26,760 nucleotides of DNA from CAYWOS01 sp964459985 (GTDB taxonomy: Bacteria > Bacillota > Clostridia > Christensenellales > Aristaeellaceae): NCBI GenBank assembly GCA_964459985.1, contig CAYWOS010000036.1, positions 1 to 26,760 on the forward strand. Direction: 5' to 3'. A program made the translations under genes and the position numbers. This document shows, piece after piece, positions 8,068 through 14,944 of the stretch (position 1 is its first letter; each line of letters opens with the position of its first letter). The notes under the pieces are model-generated. The model made no database searches. It was given only the letters and a program-made list of their open reading frames with translations, and had not been told where the DNA came from.

Positions 8068-8076
8068 CGTATGATT

Positions 8077-8484
8077 TCACAGCGTTTTCATGTAGTAATC
8101 CTGCGAATACTCGCCGAAGCACGGGTCGATCCGGAAGAGCCGCGCATACCCTTTTTTCAGATAGAAATCGGGCGCCTGAAAGCTGTACGTGTTGAGCAGC
8201 GCGCGCTTGAGCCCCGCCGCGCGCGCGCGGTCTTCGACGTATCTAAGCAGCTTTCCGCCCAGTCCGCGCCCGCGATGCGCCTCGTCCACGAACAGAAACT
8301 CGATTTCGAGCGTGTCCATCGTGCCCGCCGCCACAATACCGGCGACGATCGCGCCATTTTCCTCAATATGGAAGCTGTAATCGACGATATCGCGCATGAA
8401 CAGGCGGTTATGGCGTCTGAGCCGTTGGTGGATGTCTTCGTTGTCGCGCGCGTCGCTGGGCAGGATTTCGTTCGTCGTCGTCAT
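8077..8484 (-). CDS. GNAT-family N-acetyltransferase
   Basis: A 135-residue GNAT protein that would transfer an acetyl group from acetyl-CoA to an unknown amine substrate in the cytoplasm. The acetyl-CoA loop is seen as RGRGLG at 71-76, following strand EIEFLFVDEAH. LKRALLNTYSFQAPDFYLKKGY (about 92-113) is the usual C-terminal 'xxFYxKxGF' region. The start at 8484 follows the YugP stop by two bases, with a weak AGGCGG as ribosome-binding site, so it is probably translationally coupled. It is the last gene of a four-gene leftward operon. The open frame reaches much further upstream, but that extension is Arg/Ala-rich shadow of YugP. Confidence 0.88.
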   Translation of the reverse strand: MTTTNEILPSDARDNEDIHQRLRRHNRLFMRDIVDYSFHIEENGAIVAGIVAAGTMDTLEIEFLFVDEAHRGRGLGGKLLRYVEDRARAAGLKRALLNTYSFQAPDFYLKKGYARLFRIDPCFGEYSQDYYMKTL

Positions 8485-8486
8485 GG

Positions 8487-9170
8487 TTACCGCCTGCGGC
8501 GCGAGCTGTTCGCGATGGCGAGCAGACGCAGTAATTGGACGGCCGCCGACACGAAGGACGCCACATACGTCAGCGCGGCGGCGCGCAGCATGGCGCGGAC
8601 GCCCCTTTCCTCCCCGCCCGTCACAACGCCGCCTTCGGACAGCAGCGCGACGGCGCGGCGGCTGGCGTCGAACTCGACGGGCAGCGTGACCAGCGTAAAG
8701 AGCACCACCAGCGCGAACAGCGCGATGCCGGCGTACAAAAGCGGCTGCCACGAGGCGAGAATGCCGATCAGGAAGATCGGCCAGGCGAGCTTGGAGCCGA
8801 AATTGACCACCGGCACCATCGCCGTGCGCAGGGCGAGGAAGGGATAGTTTTCCGCCTTTTGCAGCGCGTGCCCCATTTCGTGCGCCGCGATGCCCAGCGC
8901 CGCGACGCTCGACTGATCGTACACGCCCTCGGACAGCGCCAGCGTATTGCTGCGCGGGTCGTAATGATCGGTCAGCGTGCCGGGCACGCGCGTTACCTGC
9001 ACGGAAAGCCCTTTGTCGCGCATGAGCTTTTGAATCGCGGCGCTCGCCGGTATCCCGCAGCGCGCGGCGACTTTGCCGTACTTCGCGTAGGTCGATTTGA
9101 CGTACGCCTGCGCCGCCAGTCCCAGCGCCAGCGCGATCAGCATGAGAAAGATCGAGGTGCCTTCGTCCAT
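8487..9170 (-). CDS. YugP-like membrane zinc metallopeptidase
   Basis: A 227-residue membrane protein of the neutral zinc metallopeptidase 2 family (B. subtilis YugP type). An N-terminal helix (about 7-23) precedes the zinc site HEMGH at 97-101. Conserved features nearby are DHYDPRSNTLALSEGVYDQSSVAALGIAAHE and, after it, ALQKAENYPFLALR. Two or three further helices lie at about 120-160 and 195-220, and VEFDASRRA (about 168-176) is another family signature. The ATG at 9170 is preferred over the GTG at 9179 because GGAG lies 8 nt before it. The ribosome-binding site overlaps the end of the upstream glycosyltransferase gene. The substrate is unknown; a role in membrane protein turnover is an inference. 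Confidence 0.92.
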   Translation of the reverse strand: MDEGTSIFLMLIALALGLAAQAYVKSTYAKYGKVAARCGIPASAAIQKLMRDKGLSVQVTRVPGTLTDHYDPRSNTLALSEGVYDQSSVAALGIAAHEMGHALQKAENYPFLALRTAMVPVVNFGSKLAWPIFLIGILASWQPLLYAGIALFALVVLFTLVTLPVEFDASRRAVALLSEGGVVTGGEERGVRAMLRAAALTYVASFVSAAVQLLRLLAIANSSRRRR

Positions 9171-9175
9171 AGCGT

Positions 9176-9979
9176 TCACTCCGATATCGTGATATTGTAG
9201 ATGTATTTGTCCACGTCGCGCTTGATTTTTCCCTCGTACAGCCCTTCCTCCTCGTAAATGCGGCGGAACAGGCGGTACAGGCGGTTTTTGATGGCGAAGC
9301 CGTGCGCCGGGCGCATGAGCGAGCGAATGCTGACGCCCGTGACCGTTTTATAGTAGCGGTACACCGGCGCTTCCAGCACGGCGGCGGCGCGCACGGCGCG
9401 GTCGTACTGCGCGTTGAAGGCGAAATCCTCGCCCCACGAGAAAAATTTGTCGAACGTAAGCCCGAGCGAGCGCACGATGTCCGCGCGGTACAGTTTGTTC
9501 CACAGCGCGCTGTAATAGAAGCTGCCCGGCTGCTTGAGCAGCTCGGCGAGGAATTCGGCGCGGTCGAGCCGCCTGTTTTCCGGGATCAGCCCGCGCACGG
9601 ACGTGCCGCCGAACACGAAATAGTATCGGCCGATCACCAGATCGCAAACCGCGATGGCGTCGACCATGCGCTCATACGCGTCCGGCTCGACGGTGTCGTC
9701 GCTGTCGGCAAAGGCGATGTACTCGCCCGTACAGGCTTCGAGCGCGGCGTTGCGCGCGGCGGCGGGGCCGGCGTTTTGCTGCGACAGGACGCGCACGCGC
9801 GCGTCGCGCGCGGCATACGCTTCCAGCAGCGCGCGGCTGCCGTCCCGGCTACCGTCGTTCACCGCCCATATTTCGAGATACGGATAAGACTGCGAAAGCA
9901 GGCTGTCCATCGCGCGCGCGACCGTCTTTTCGGCGTTGTACACCGGCATGATCACGCTGACGATTCCTTTGTTTTCCAT
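9176..9979 (-). CDS. Family 2 glycosyltransferase
   Basis: A 267-residue GT-A fold glycosyltransferase. The N-terminal VSVIMPVYNAEKTVARAMDS is typical, followed by NDGSRDGS (41-48), NAGPAAARNAAL (about 69-80) and the metal/nucleotide-binding FADSDD (Asp92, Asp94, Asp95). GED at 183-185 fits the catalytic-base position of this group. There is no transmembrane helix, so it probably acts at the inner face of the membrane on a cell-surface polysaccharide or glycolipid. The ATG at 9979 has AGGAGG about 11 nt upstream. It lies 40 nt after the DUF2974 gene without a terminator and overlaps the YugP leader, so it belongs to the same operon. Donor and acceptor sugars cannot be inferred. Confidence 0.92.
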   Translation of the reverse strand: MENKGIVSVIMPVYNAEKTVARAMDSLLSQSYPYLEIWAVNDGSRDGSRALLEAYAARDARVRVLSQQNAGPAAARNAALEACTGEYIAFADSDDTVEPDAYERMVDAIAVCDLVIGRYYFVFGGTSVRGLIPENRRLDRAEFLAELLKQPGSFYYSALWNKLYRADIVRSLGLTFDKFFSWGEDFAFNAQYDRAVRAAAVLEAPVYRYYKTVTGVSIRSLMRPAHGFAIKNRLYRLFRRIYEEEGLYEGKIKRDVDKYIYNITISE

Positions 9980-10019
9980 GTCGCGCCTTGCCTCCTGTGA
10001 TCCGATTGCGCGGGATTGG

Positions 10020-11144
10020 TTACGCGTCCGCCTGATTGCCGTCCTGCCCGTTCAGGCGGTCCAGAAGCGGCTGCGCCAGCGTCGTGACCGCCGTGCCGCC
10101 CAGCTTGAGCAGCGATGTCAAAAGCCCGAGCTTTTGCTCGTTGGGGATGGAAATCATGCGCGATATGATGGCGGGCAGTTTGGTGATCAGCCGCGGACTG
10201 ATATCGCCGAACGAATCGACGTCCAGCGCGCGGACGACGGAGAACAGCGCGCGGACGAACTCGGCGCGCTGCTCGTTGTTCAGCCCCTCCAGCCAGTCGT
10301 GCACGACGTCGCCGACATAGCTGCTTATCTGCGTGAGGCGCTCGGCGCGGATGAATTCCCTGCCCGAAAGCTGCCAGTTGAAGGCGTTGTGCTGGAGCAG
10401 ACCGATTGATTTCGCCTGCACGGTGGCGTACGCCTTTTCGTGCTCGAGCAGCTGCCCGATCACCGAGCCCTGCGGCTGGTACACGCGCAGACGCCCGCGC
10501 ACCGCGCGATAGCCGTCGGTGTCGATCAGGCTGTACGGGAAGCCCGGGCCGTCGAAATTGCAGATGGAGCGCACGCGCGATTGCGCGTCGCCGCAGAACG
10601 CCGCCGCGTAGATGGCGAGATTGCCGCCCTTGGAGTGCCCCACGACGTCGATCGCGCCCTCCGTATGAGCGGCGATCTCCCGAAGATACGCCACCGCGCG
10701 CTTCTGCGCCGGCACCGGTTCGTCGAGCGCCATCAGGAAATCCTCCTCCCAGCCGACCAGCGTGGCGTCGGTTCCGCGAAAGGCGACGACGGCGCTCCCG
10801 TCGCCGGGGAGAAAGGTGACGGCGGCGAACTGCATGTCGCTTGTCCACTCGTCCGTCCGGTTCGTCATCACGATATCCGAAAACCGCCCGCTTTCGGCGA
10901 TCCCGGCGAGCATCGCGCGGTTGTCCTTCCACAGATAGGGCGTCTGTTCGATCATTTGCGCGTCGGGATCGGCCTTAAGCAGCGCGCGCGCCGCCTCGCC
11001 GATCGTCGCGCGGTCGCGCGGAACAAGGTCGCCGAAGGCGACGTAGGCGATCTCGGCGAACAACAGATAGTCGATCTCGCAAAGCGGCACGTCCGCCACG
11101 GGCAGATCGCCGCGCCACTGAAGATAATCGAACAGATTGGGCAT
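10020..11144 (-). CDS. DUF2974/Mbeg1-like alpha/beta-hydrolase
   Basis: A 374-residue lipase-like protein. N-terminal LFDYLQWRGDLPVADVPLCEIDYLLFAEIAYV, then VVAFRGTDATLVGWEEDF (about 119-136) and the nucleophile elbow GHSKGG with Ser171 identify the DUF2974 (Mbeg1-like) group. NFDGPGF is also characteristic. No signal peptide or membrane helix is seen, so it is probably cytoplasmic. The natural substrate is not known. The ATG at 11144 is preceded by GGGAGGGG at ideal spacing. It is the first gene of the operon that continues into the glycosyltransferase, YugP and GNAT genes. Its leader of about 90 nt carries a 16-bp perfect palindrome. Confidence 0.85.
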   Translation of the reverse strand: MPNLFDYLQWRGDLPVADVPLCEIDYLLFAEIAYVAFGDLVPRDRATIGEAARALLKADPDAQMIEQTPYLWKDNRAMLAGIAESGRFSDIVMTNRTDEWTSDMQFAAVTFLPGDGSAVVAFRGTDATLVGWEEDFLMALDEPVPAQKRAVAYLREIAAHTEGAIDVVGHSKGGNLAIYAAAFCGDAQSRVRSICNFDGPGFPYSLIDTDGYRAVRGRLRVYQPQGSVIGQLLEHEKAYATVQAKSIGLLQHNAFNWQLSGREFIRAERLTQISSYVGDVVHDWLEGLNNEQRAEFVRALFSVVRALDVDSFGDISPRLITKLPAIISRMISIPNEQKLGLLTSLLKLGGTAVTTLAQPLLDRLNGQDGNQADA

Positions 11145-11168
11145 TTTCCCCTCCCGTTGCGCGTTGAT

Positions 11169-11184
11169 CGGCGGCCGGCCGCCG
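11169..11184. repeat. Perfect GC palindrome in the DUF2974 operon leader
   Basis: CGGCGGCCGGCCGCCG reads the same on both strands. It lies between the predicted transcription start (near 11236) and the ribosome-binding site of the leftward operon. In RNA it could fold into a short very stable hairpin just upstream of the start codon. No T tract follows, so it is not a terminator. Confidence 0.6.
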
Positions 11185-11243
11185 CGCGGCAGGAAATCCC
11201 GTCCCCGCGCCCGCGCGTTGAATACCGGCGCGGTGACATGCTT

Positions 11244-11271
11244 ATCATAACACGAATCTCGCCGTTGTCAA
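11244..11271 (-). promoter_or_regulatory. Sigma-A promoter for the DUF2974-GT2-YugP-GNAT operon
   Basis: On the minus strand TTGACA (11266-11271) and TATGAT (11244-11249) are spaced by 16 bp. The -35 hexamer overlaps the -35 of the divergent transporter promoter by five bases. Confidence 0.75.
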
Positions 11272-11293
11272 ATGGCGCGGGAGCCTGTATAAT
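11265..11293 (+). promoter_or_regulatory. Sigma-A promoter for the FNT transporter
   Basis: TTGTCA (11265-11270), a 17-bp spacer and a perfect TATAAT (11288-11293) place the transcript start near 11300, about 24 nt before the ATG. This also rules out the GTG at 11300 as start codon. Confidence 0.8.
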
Positions 11294-11323
11294 GGACGCG
11301 TGAGCACAAAGGAGGACGGCGGG

Positions 11324-12088
11324 ATGAGCAAATCGCCGCGCGATATCGCGCTTGCCGTGATCGAAAGCGGAAAAACCAAGGCGGCGCTGCCCGTGGGCAG
11401 GCTGCTGACGCTCGCGGTGCTGGCGGGCGCGTACGTCGCGCTGGGCGCTTTGGGCGCGTCGGTGGCGCAGTGCATGATCGGGAACGCCTCCGCCGCGCGG
11501 CTGGTCGGCGCGTGCGTGTTCCCGGTGGGGCTGATGCTGGTTCTCTGCGGCGGCGCGGAATTGTTCACGGGCAACTGCCTGATGACGCTGCCTGCGCTGA
11601 ACGGACGGATCGCGGTCGGGCGGCTGCTGCGCAACTGGGCGCTCGTCTACGCCGGCAATCTGCTCGGCGCGCTGCTGATCGCGGCGCTGGCGGCGTTCTC
11701 GGGGCTGTATTCGCTCTTTGACGGCGCGCTGGGCCGGGCGGCGGCGGCCGCGGGCGAGGCGAAAATGGCGCTGCCTTTCTTTCCGGCGCTGGCGCGCGGC
11801 GTATTGTGCAACGTGCTGGTGTGCGGCAGCGTGTGGATGGCGACGGGCGCGGAGGATACGGCGGGCAAGCTGCTCTCGGCGTTTTTCCCCATCATGCTGT
11901 TCGTGCTGTGCGGTTTCGAGCACTCGGTCGCCAACATGTTTTGCCTGCCCGCCGCGCTGATGAACGGGGCGTCGGGCGGCGTCGCGGGCGCGCTGCGCAA
12001 TCTCGTTCCGGTGACGCTGGGCAACCTGTTGGGCGGCTGCGGACTGGCGGCGGCGTATCATGCCGCGTACATTGGGAAACATACGTAA
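11324..12088 (+). CDS. Formate/nitrite transporter family channel
   Basis: A 254-residue polytopic protein with six hydrophobic segments. The region GALGASVAQCMIG and the family-type stretch CGGAELFTGNCLMTLPALNGRI (first half), with the later GFEHSVANMFCLPAALM and GNLLGGCGLAAAYH, identify the FNT superfamily. These proteins form pentameric pores for small monovalent anions such as formate, nitrite or hydrosulfide. The sequence does not let me choose among them, and no pyruvate formate-lyase or nitrite reductase gene is nearby. The ATG at 11324 has AAAGGAGG 8 nt upstream. It stands alone on the plus strand, with convergent XRE and DUF2975 genes downstream. Confidence 0.92.
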   Translation: MSKSPRDIALAVIESGKTKAALPVGRLLTLAVLAGAYVALGALGASVAQCMIGNASAARLVGACVFPVGLMLVLCGGAELFTGNCLMTLPALNGRIAVGRLLRNWALVYAGNLLGALLIAALAAFSGLYSLFDGALGRAAAAAGEAKMALPFFPALARGVLCNVLVCGSVWMATGAEDTAGKLLSAFFPIMLFVLCGFEHSVANMFCLPAALMNGASGGVAGALRNLVPVTLGNLLGGCGLAAAYHAAYIGKHT

Positions 12089-12101
12089 TATGGTCCCTTT
12101 T

Positions 12102-12130
12102 GCCCGCGACGGCGTTTCCTCCGCGCGGGC
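12102..12130 (+). terminator. Possible terminator hairpin after the FNT gene
   Basis: GCCCGCG (12102-12108) pairs with CGCGGGC (12124-12130) around a 15-base loop. The T run (after GGG near 12138) is separated from the stem by several bases. It is the only hairpin between the convergent FNT and XRE genes. Confidence 0.3.
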
Positions 12131-12334
12131 TTACGGGTTTTTGTATTCAAACAGATCGCCCGGCTGGCAGTCGAGCGCCTCGCAGAGCTTTTCCAGCGTC
12201 GAGAAGCGCACGGCTTTCGCTTTGCCGTTCTTGAGGATGGACAGGTTCGCCATCGTGATGCCCACGCGGCTCGCGAGCTCGCCCACGCTCATTTTTCGCT
12301 TGGCGAGCATGACGTCAATGTTGATAATCATCAT
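12131..12334 (-). CDS. Small XRE-family (YozG-like) helix-turn-helix regulator
   Basis: A 67-residue single-domain DNA-binding protein. The sequence has LAKRKMSVGELASRVGIT (first helices) and MANLSILKNGKAKAVRFSTLEKLCEAL, followed by the typical ending CQPGDLFEY. This matches the Cro/CI-type regulators that accompany DUF2975 membrane proteins in many Bacillota. Start is 12334, or the next codon (12331). The DUF2975 stop lies four bases upstream, so translation is likely coupled and no clear ribosome-binding site is needed. An inverted repeat in the divergent promoter region is a candidate operator. It converges on the FNT transporter. Confidence 0.9.
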   Translation of the reverse strand: MMIINIDVMLAKRKMSVGELASRVGITMANLSILKNGKAKAVRFSTLEKLCEALDCQPGDLFEYKNP

Positions 12335-12338
12335 CGCG

Positions 12339-12833
12339 CTACACCGTCAGATCGTTCTCGTCCTTGAGGCGCGCGGCGTCGAGCACGAGCGCCGACAGCG
12401 CGCGGACGACCACCGTGAGCAGTACGCCGAAGAACGTGATAATCAGCGTGATGAACGCCGTGTAGTTGACGACGGCGATCCCGCCGGCGCGATAGCCAAA
12501 CGCGTACGCCCCCGCGCACAGCGCGCCGTACAGAACGGTATCGACGGCGGCGTACAGCGATATGCGGCCGAGCCGCGCCGCGTTTTCGCGCGAAAAGGAT
12601 TGGTCGCGCCCGATATCGCCGAAGATGTTCCATCCGTCGATCAGCGCCAGCGCGGCGGGAATCATCGTCAGATACAGGTACGCCGCGCACGCGCCCGCGC
12701 CGATCTGATAGGAAAACGTCCCCGCCACGAGCCGCCCGGCGTACGGCACGAGGAATACCGCCGCCAGCGCGAACACCGCGCCGCAGGCGATCACAAGCGC
12801 CTTGAGCGGCAGGACGACGCCCGATTTGCGCAT
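12339..12833 (-). CDS. DUF2975 family membrane protein
   Basis: A 164-residue protein with four predicted helices (about 9-33, 42-66, 88-113 and 121-148) and a charged C-terminal tail DAARLKDENDLTV. The conserved IDGWNIFGDIGRDQSFSRENAARL between helices 2 and 3 and the LKDENDLTV ending fit the DUF2975 family. In that family the tail is regularly followed by an overlapping or adjacent small XRE gene, as here. The function is unknown; a membrane-linked regulation of the XRE partner is an inference. The ATG at 12833 has GGAGGAGGG just upstream. Transcription runs divergently from the DUF4173 gene. Confidence 0.85.
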   Translation of the reverse strand: MRKSGVVLPLKALVIACGAVFALAAVFLVPYAGRLVAGTFSYQIGAGACAAYLYLTMIPAALALIDGWNIFGDIGRDQSFSRENAARLGRISLYAAVDTVLYGALCAGAYAFGYRAGGIAVVNYTAFITLIITFFGVLLTVVVRALSALVLDAARLKDENDLTV

Positions 12834-12863
12834 CTCTGTCCCTCCTCCCGTTTCTTCGATTAT

Positions 12864-12891
12864 ATTGTATCATGCCGCCATCGTTTGTCAA
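12864..12891 (-). promoter_or_regulatory. Sigma-A promoter for DUF2975-XRE
   Basis: On the minus strand TTGACA (12886-12891) and TACAAT (12864-12869) are spaced by 16 bp. The inverted repeat at 12897-12917 lies five bases upstream of the -35. Confidence 0.75.
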
Positions 12892-12896
12892 GATGT

Positions 12897-12917
12897 ATTT
12901 ATCGATTAACGATAAAT
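12897..12917. promoter_or_regulatory. Inverted repeat, candidate operator between divergent promoters
   Basis: ATTTATCG (12897-12904) and CGATAAAT (12910-12917) are perfect complements around ATTAA. The site lies five bases from both flanking -35 boxes, so one dimeric regulator could control both directions. The neighbouring XRE protein is the obvious candidate, by inference only. Confidence 0.65.
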
Positions 12918-12922
12918 TTTTG

Positions 12923-12951
12923 TTGACATTCGGGCAGACGTGTGGTATATT
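12923..12951 (+). promoter_or_regulatory. Sigma-A promoter for the DUF4173 gene
   Basis: TTGACA (12923-12928), a 17-bp spacer and TATATT (12946-12951) predict a start near 12958, about 24 nt before the ATG at 12982. Confidence 0.82.
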
Positions 12952-12981
12952 GCGCGTATCGGGCTGTAAGGAGGCTTTCGC

Positions 12982-14940
12982 ATGTCGGACATCGAACGTC
13001 GCGAGGCGGACAACGCCGCGCAAAAGGAAACTATCGCGCAAAAGGATATGGCCGCGCCGGACGCCGCGCGTGAGGCGGGCGAACGGGCGGACAACGCCGC
13101 GCAAAAGGAAACGACCGCGCGCAAGGATATGGCCGCGCCGGCGGCCGCCTTCACGAAAACGGAATGGGGGCTGGCGCTCGCCGCGATTGCCGTCGCCTTT
13201 TTCGGGCTGCAAAGCACGGTGTTCGGGAGCGGTTTCGGCTTCGGCGTGACGGCGTTCACGCTGCTTTTGATCGCCGTCAGCCTTGTTTATCTCCGCGCGG
13301 CGGGCAGCCGGCCGAGCCGCTTGAGCTATGTCTATCTGGCGCTCACCGTCGCGGCGGCGGGGCTGTATTCGATCAACGGCGCGCTCGGCGGCCTGTTCCT
13401 GCTCCGCTTTCCCCTGCTCGTCGCGCTGTACGGCTATTGGCTGTGCGCGGCGAGCGGCACGCTGACCGCCGAAACGCTTGCGCCCTCCGCCGTCCGCGAC
13501 GCGCTGCATGCCCTGTTCGCCGCGCCGCTCGGCGGGATCGGCGATACGGTGCGCGGCATGACGGGCGGCATGCGCGGCAGGAAGAACGCGCCGTTTGTGC
13601 TGATCGGCCTGGTGATCGCGCTGCCGCTGCTGATCATTGTGATCTCGCTGCTCTCGGGCGTCGATCCCGCCTTCGCCGGCGCCGTCGAGGGCGTGACGAA
13701 ATGGTTCACCGTCAGCCTCGGCGATACGCTGTTCCGCGTTTTTCTGACGGCGTTTGCCGCGATTCTGCTCCTGTCGCAGTGGCTGCGCGTCGCTCGCGAT
13801 AAAACGCGCGCGGCGCAGACGCGGCCGCCGCAGCGTTTTATCCCGTACGTCGTTCCCTGCGTGGTGATCGCGCTGCTGTGCGCCGTGTACGTCGCCTTTT
13901 TCGCGGCGCAGGCGACGAGCATCGCGGCGGTCGCGCGCGGCGCGGAGACGGAGGGCGGATTTTCGTACAGCGATTACGCGCGGAGCGGCTTTTTCCAGCT
14001 TTGCGTCGTCTGCGGCATCAATTTCGGCGTGGTGCTGATCGCCGACTGCCTGACCGACGAGCGCCGGACGGTTTTGCGCGCGATGATCTCGCTGCTCTCC
14101 GTCTGCACGCTGCTTCTGACCGCCTCGGCGATCCTCAAAATGGCGCTGTATGTCGGCGAGTACGGGCTGACGCCGCTGCGCGTGACGACCTCGTGGTTCA
14201 TGCTGGTGCTGGCGGTCGCTTTCCTGATGATTTGCATCGCCCAGTGGCGCGCGGGCGTGAAGGTGTTCAAGGTATCGGCGCTGACGCTGTGCGTGTCCTT
14301 GATCGCGCTGTGCGCCCTGAACCCGGCGAAGTTAAGCGCCGACTACAACGCCGACGCCTTCCTGCGCGGCGAGCTGGACGAGTTTGATTACGAAGCGTTC
14401 TCGTATGACGCGCCCTGCGCCGCCGACGCCGTCGCCCGCGTGTTCGCGCAAACCGACGACGAAACGCTCAAAAGCGAGCTGGCCGTGCGATTCGGCGACA
14501 AGGGAACGCTGTTTACCGATCCGCTCGGGCTGAATTTGAACGCGGAACAACTGCACGCCGCGCGGATCTACGGCGAGCTTGGCAAAGCGCGGCAGGCCTT
14601 TCTCCTGAACGTGACCTTGCGTACCGACGTCGAGACCTACGGCGTGCGCGTCGAGTATACCGTCGACGGCGCGGCGGGCGAAAGCGGCGTGATGAACGCC
14701 GACGGCTCGCCCTTCAAGCGCGGCGAGACGCTCGCGTTTGATTTCCTGCTTTCCGATTTCGAGGGGCTTGCCGATTCCCCGTCCTTCACGGCGCGGATCT
14801 ATCTTGAACAAAAAAGCGGCGATCTCGTCGCCGCCGGAGCACCGATTCAGTTGTCGCCCGTTTTCGGGCGCGCCTATCCCGTCGAGATCAGGGGCGGACT
14901 GTCCGACCTGACCGCCGAATTGATGATCGGCAGCCAGTAA
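12982..14940 (+). CDS. DUF4173/DUF4153-type polytopic membrane protein
   Basis: A 652-residue protein with about ten to twelve membrane helices between residues 60 and 450 and a soluble C-terminal region (about 450-652). The segment FSYSDYARSGFFQLCVVCGINFG (about 323-345) is the recognisable signature of this family. Its function is unknown; a link to regulation or envelope stress has been suggested only by neighbourhood. The first 58 residues are charged and contain a 27-residue tandem duplication (ADNAAQKET..KDMAAP twice), which looks like a species-specific extension. The ATG at 12982 is preceded by AAGGAGG. It is divergent from DUF2975-XRE, sharing their operator-like repeat, and ends four bases from the convergent rhaD. 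Confidence 0.82.
   Translation: MSDIERREADNAAQKETIAQKDMAAPDAAREAGERADNAAQKETTARKDMAAPAAAFTKTEWGLALAAIAVAFFGLQSTVFGSGFGFGVTAFTLLLIAVSLVYLRAAGSRPSRLSYVYLALTVAAAGLYSINGALGGLFLLRFPLLVALYGYWLCAASGTLTAETLAPSAVRDALHALFAAPLGGIGDTVRGMTGGMRGRKNAPFVLIGLVIALPLLIIVISLLSGVDPAFAGAVEGVTKWFTVSLGDTLFRVFLTAFAAILLLSQWLRVARDKTRAAQTRPPQRFIPYVVPCVVIALLCAVYVAFFAAQATSIAAVARGAETEGGFSYSDYARSGFFQLCVVCGINFGVVLIADCLTDERRTVLRAMISLLSVCTLLLTASAILKMALYVGEYGLTPLRVTTSWFMLVLAVAFLMICIAQWRAGVKVFKVSALTLCVSLIALCALNPAKLSADYNADAFLRGELDEFDYEAFSYDAPCAADAVARVFAQTDDETLKSELAVRFGDKGTLFTDPLGLNLNAEQLHAARIYGELGKARQAFLLNVTLRTDVETYGVRVEYTVDGAAGESGVMNADGSPFKRGETLAFDFLLSDFEGLADSPSFTARIYLEQKSGDLVAAGAPIQLSPVFGRAYPVEIRGGLSDLTAELMIGSQ
13006..13148 (+). 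repeat. 81-bp tandem duplication in the DUF4173 N-terminus
   Basis: Copies of about 62 bp at 13006-13067 and 13087-13148 are offset by exactly 81 bp (27 codons) and differ at only a few positions. Both encode ADNAAQKET followed by a basic dipeptide and DMAAP. Confidence 0.8.
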
Positions 14941-14944
14941 GGAA

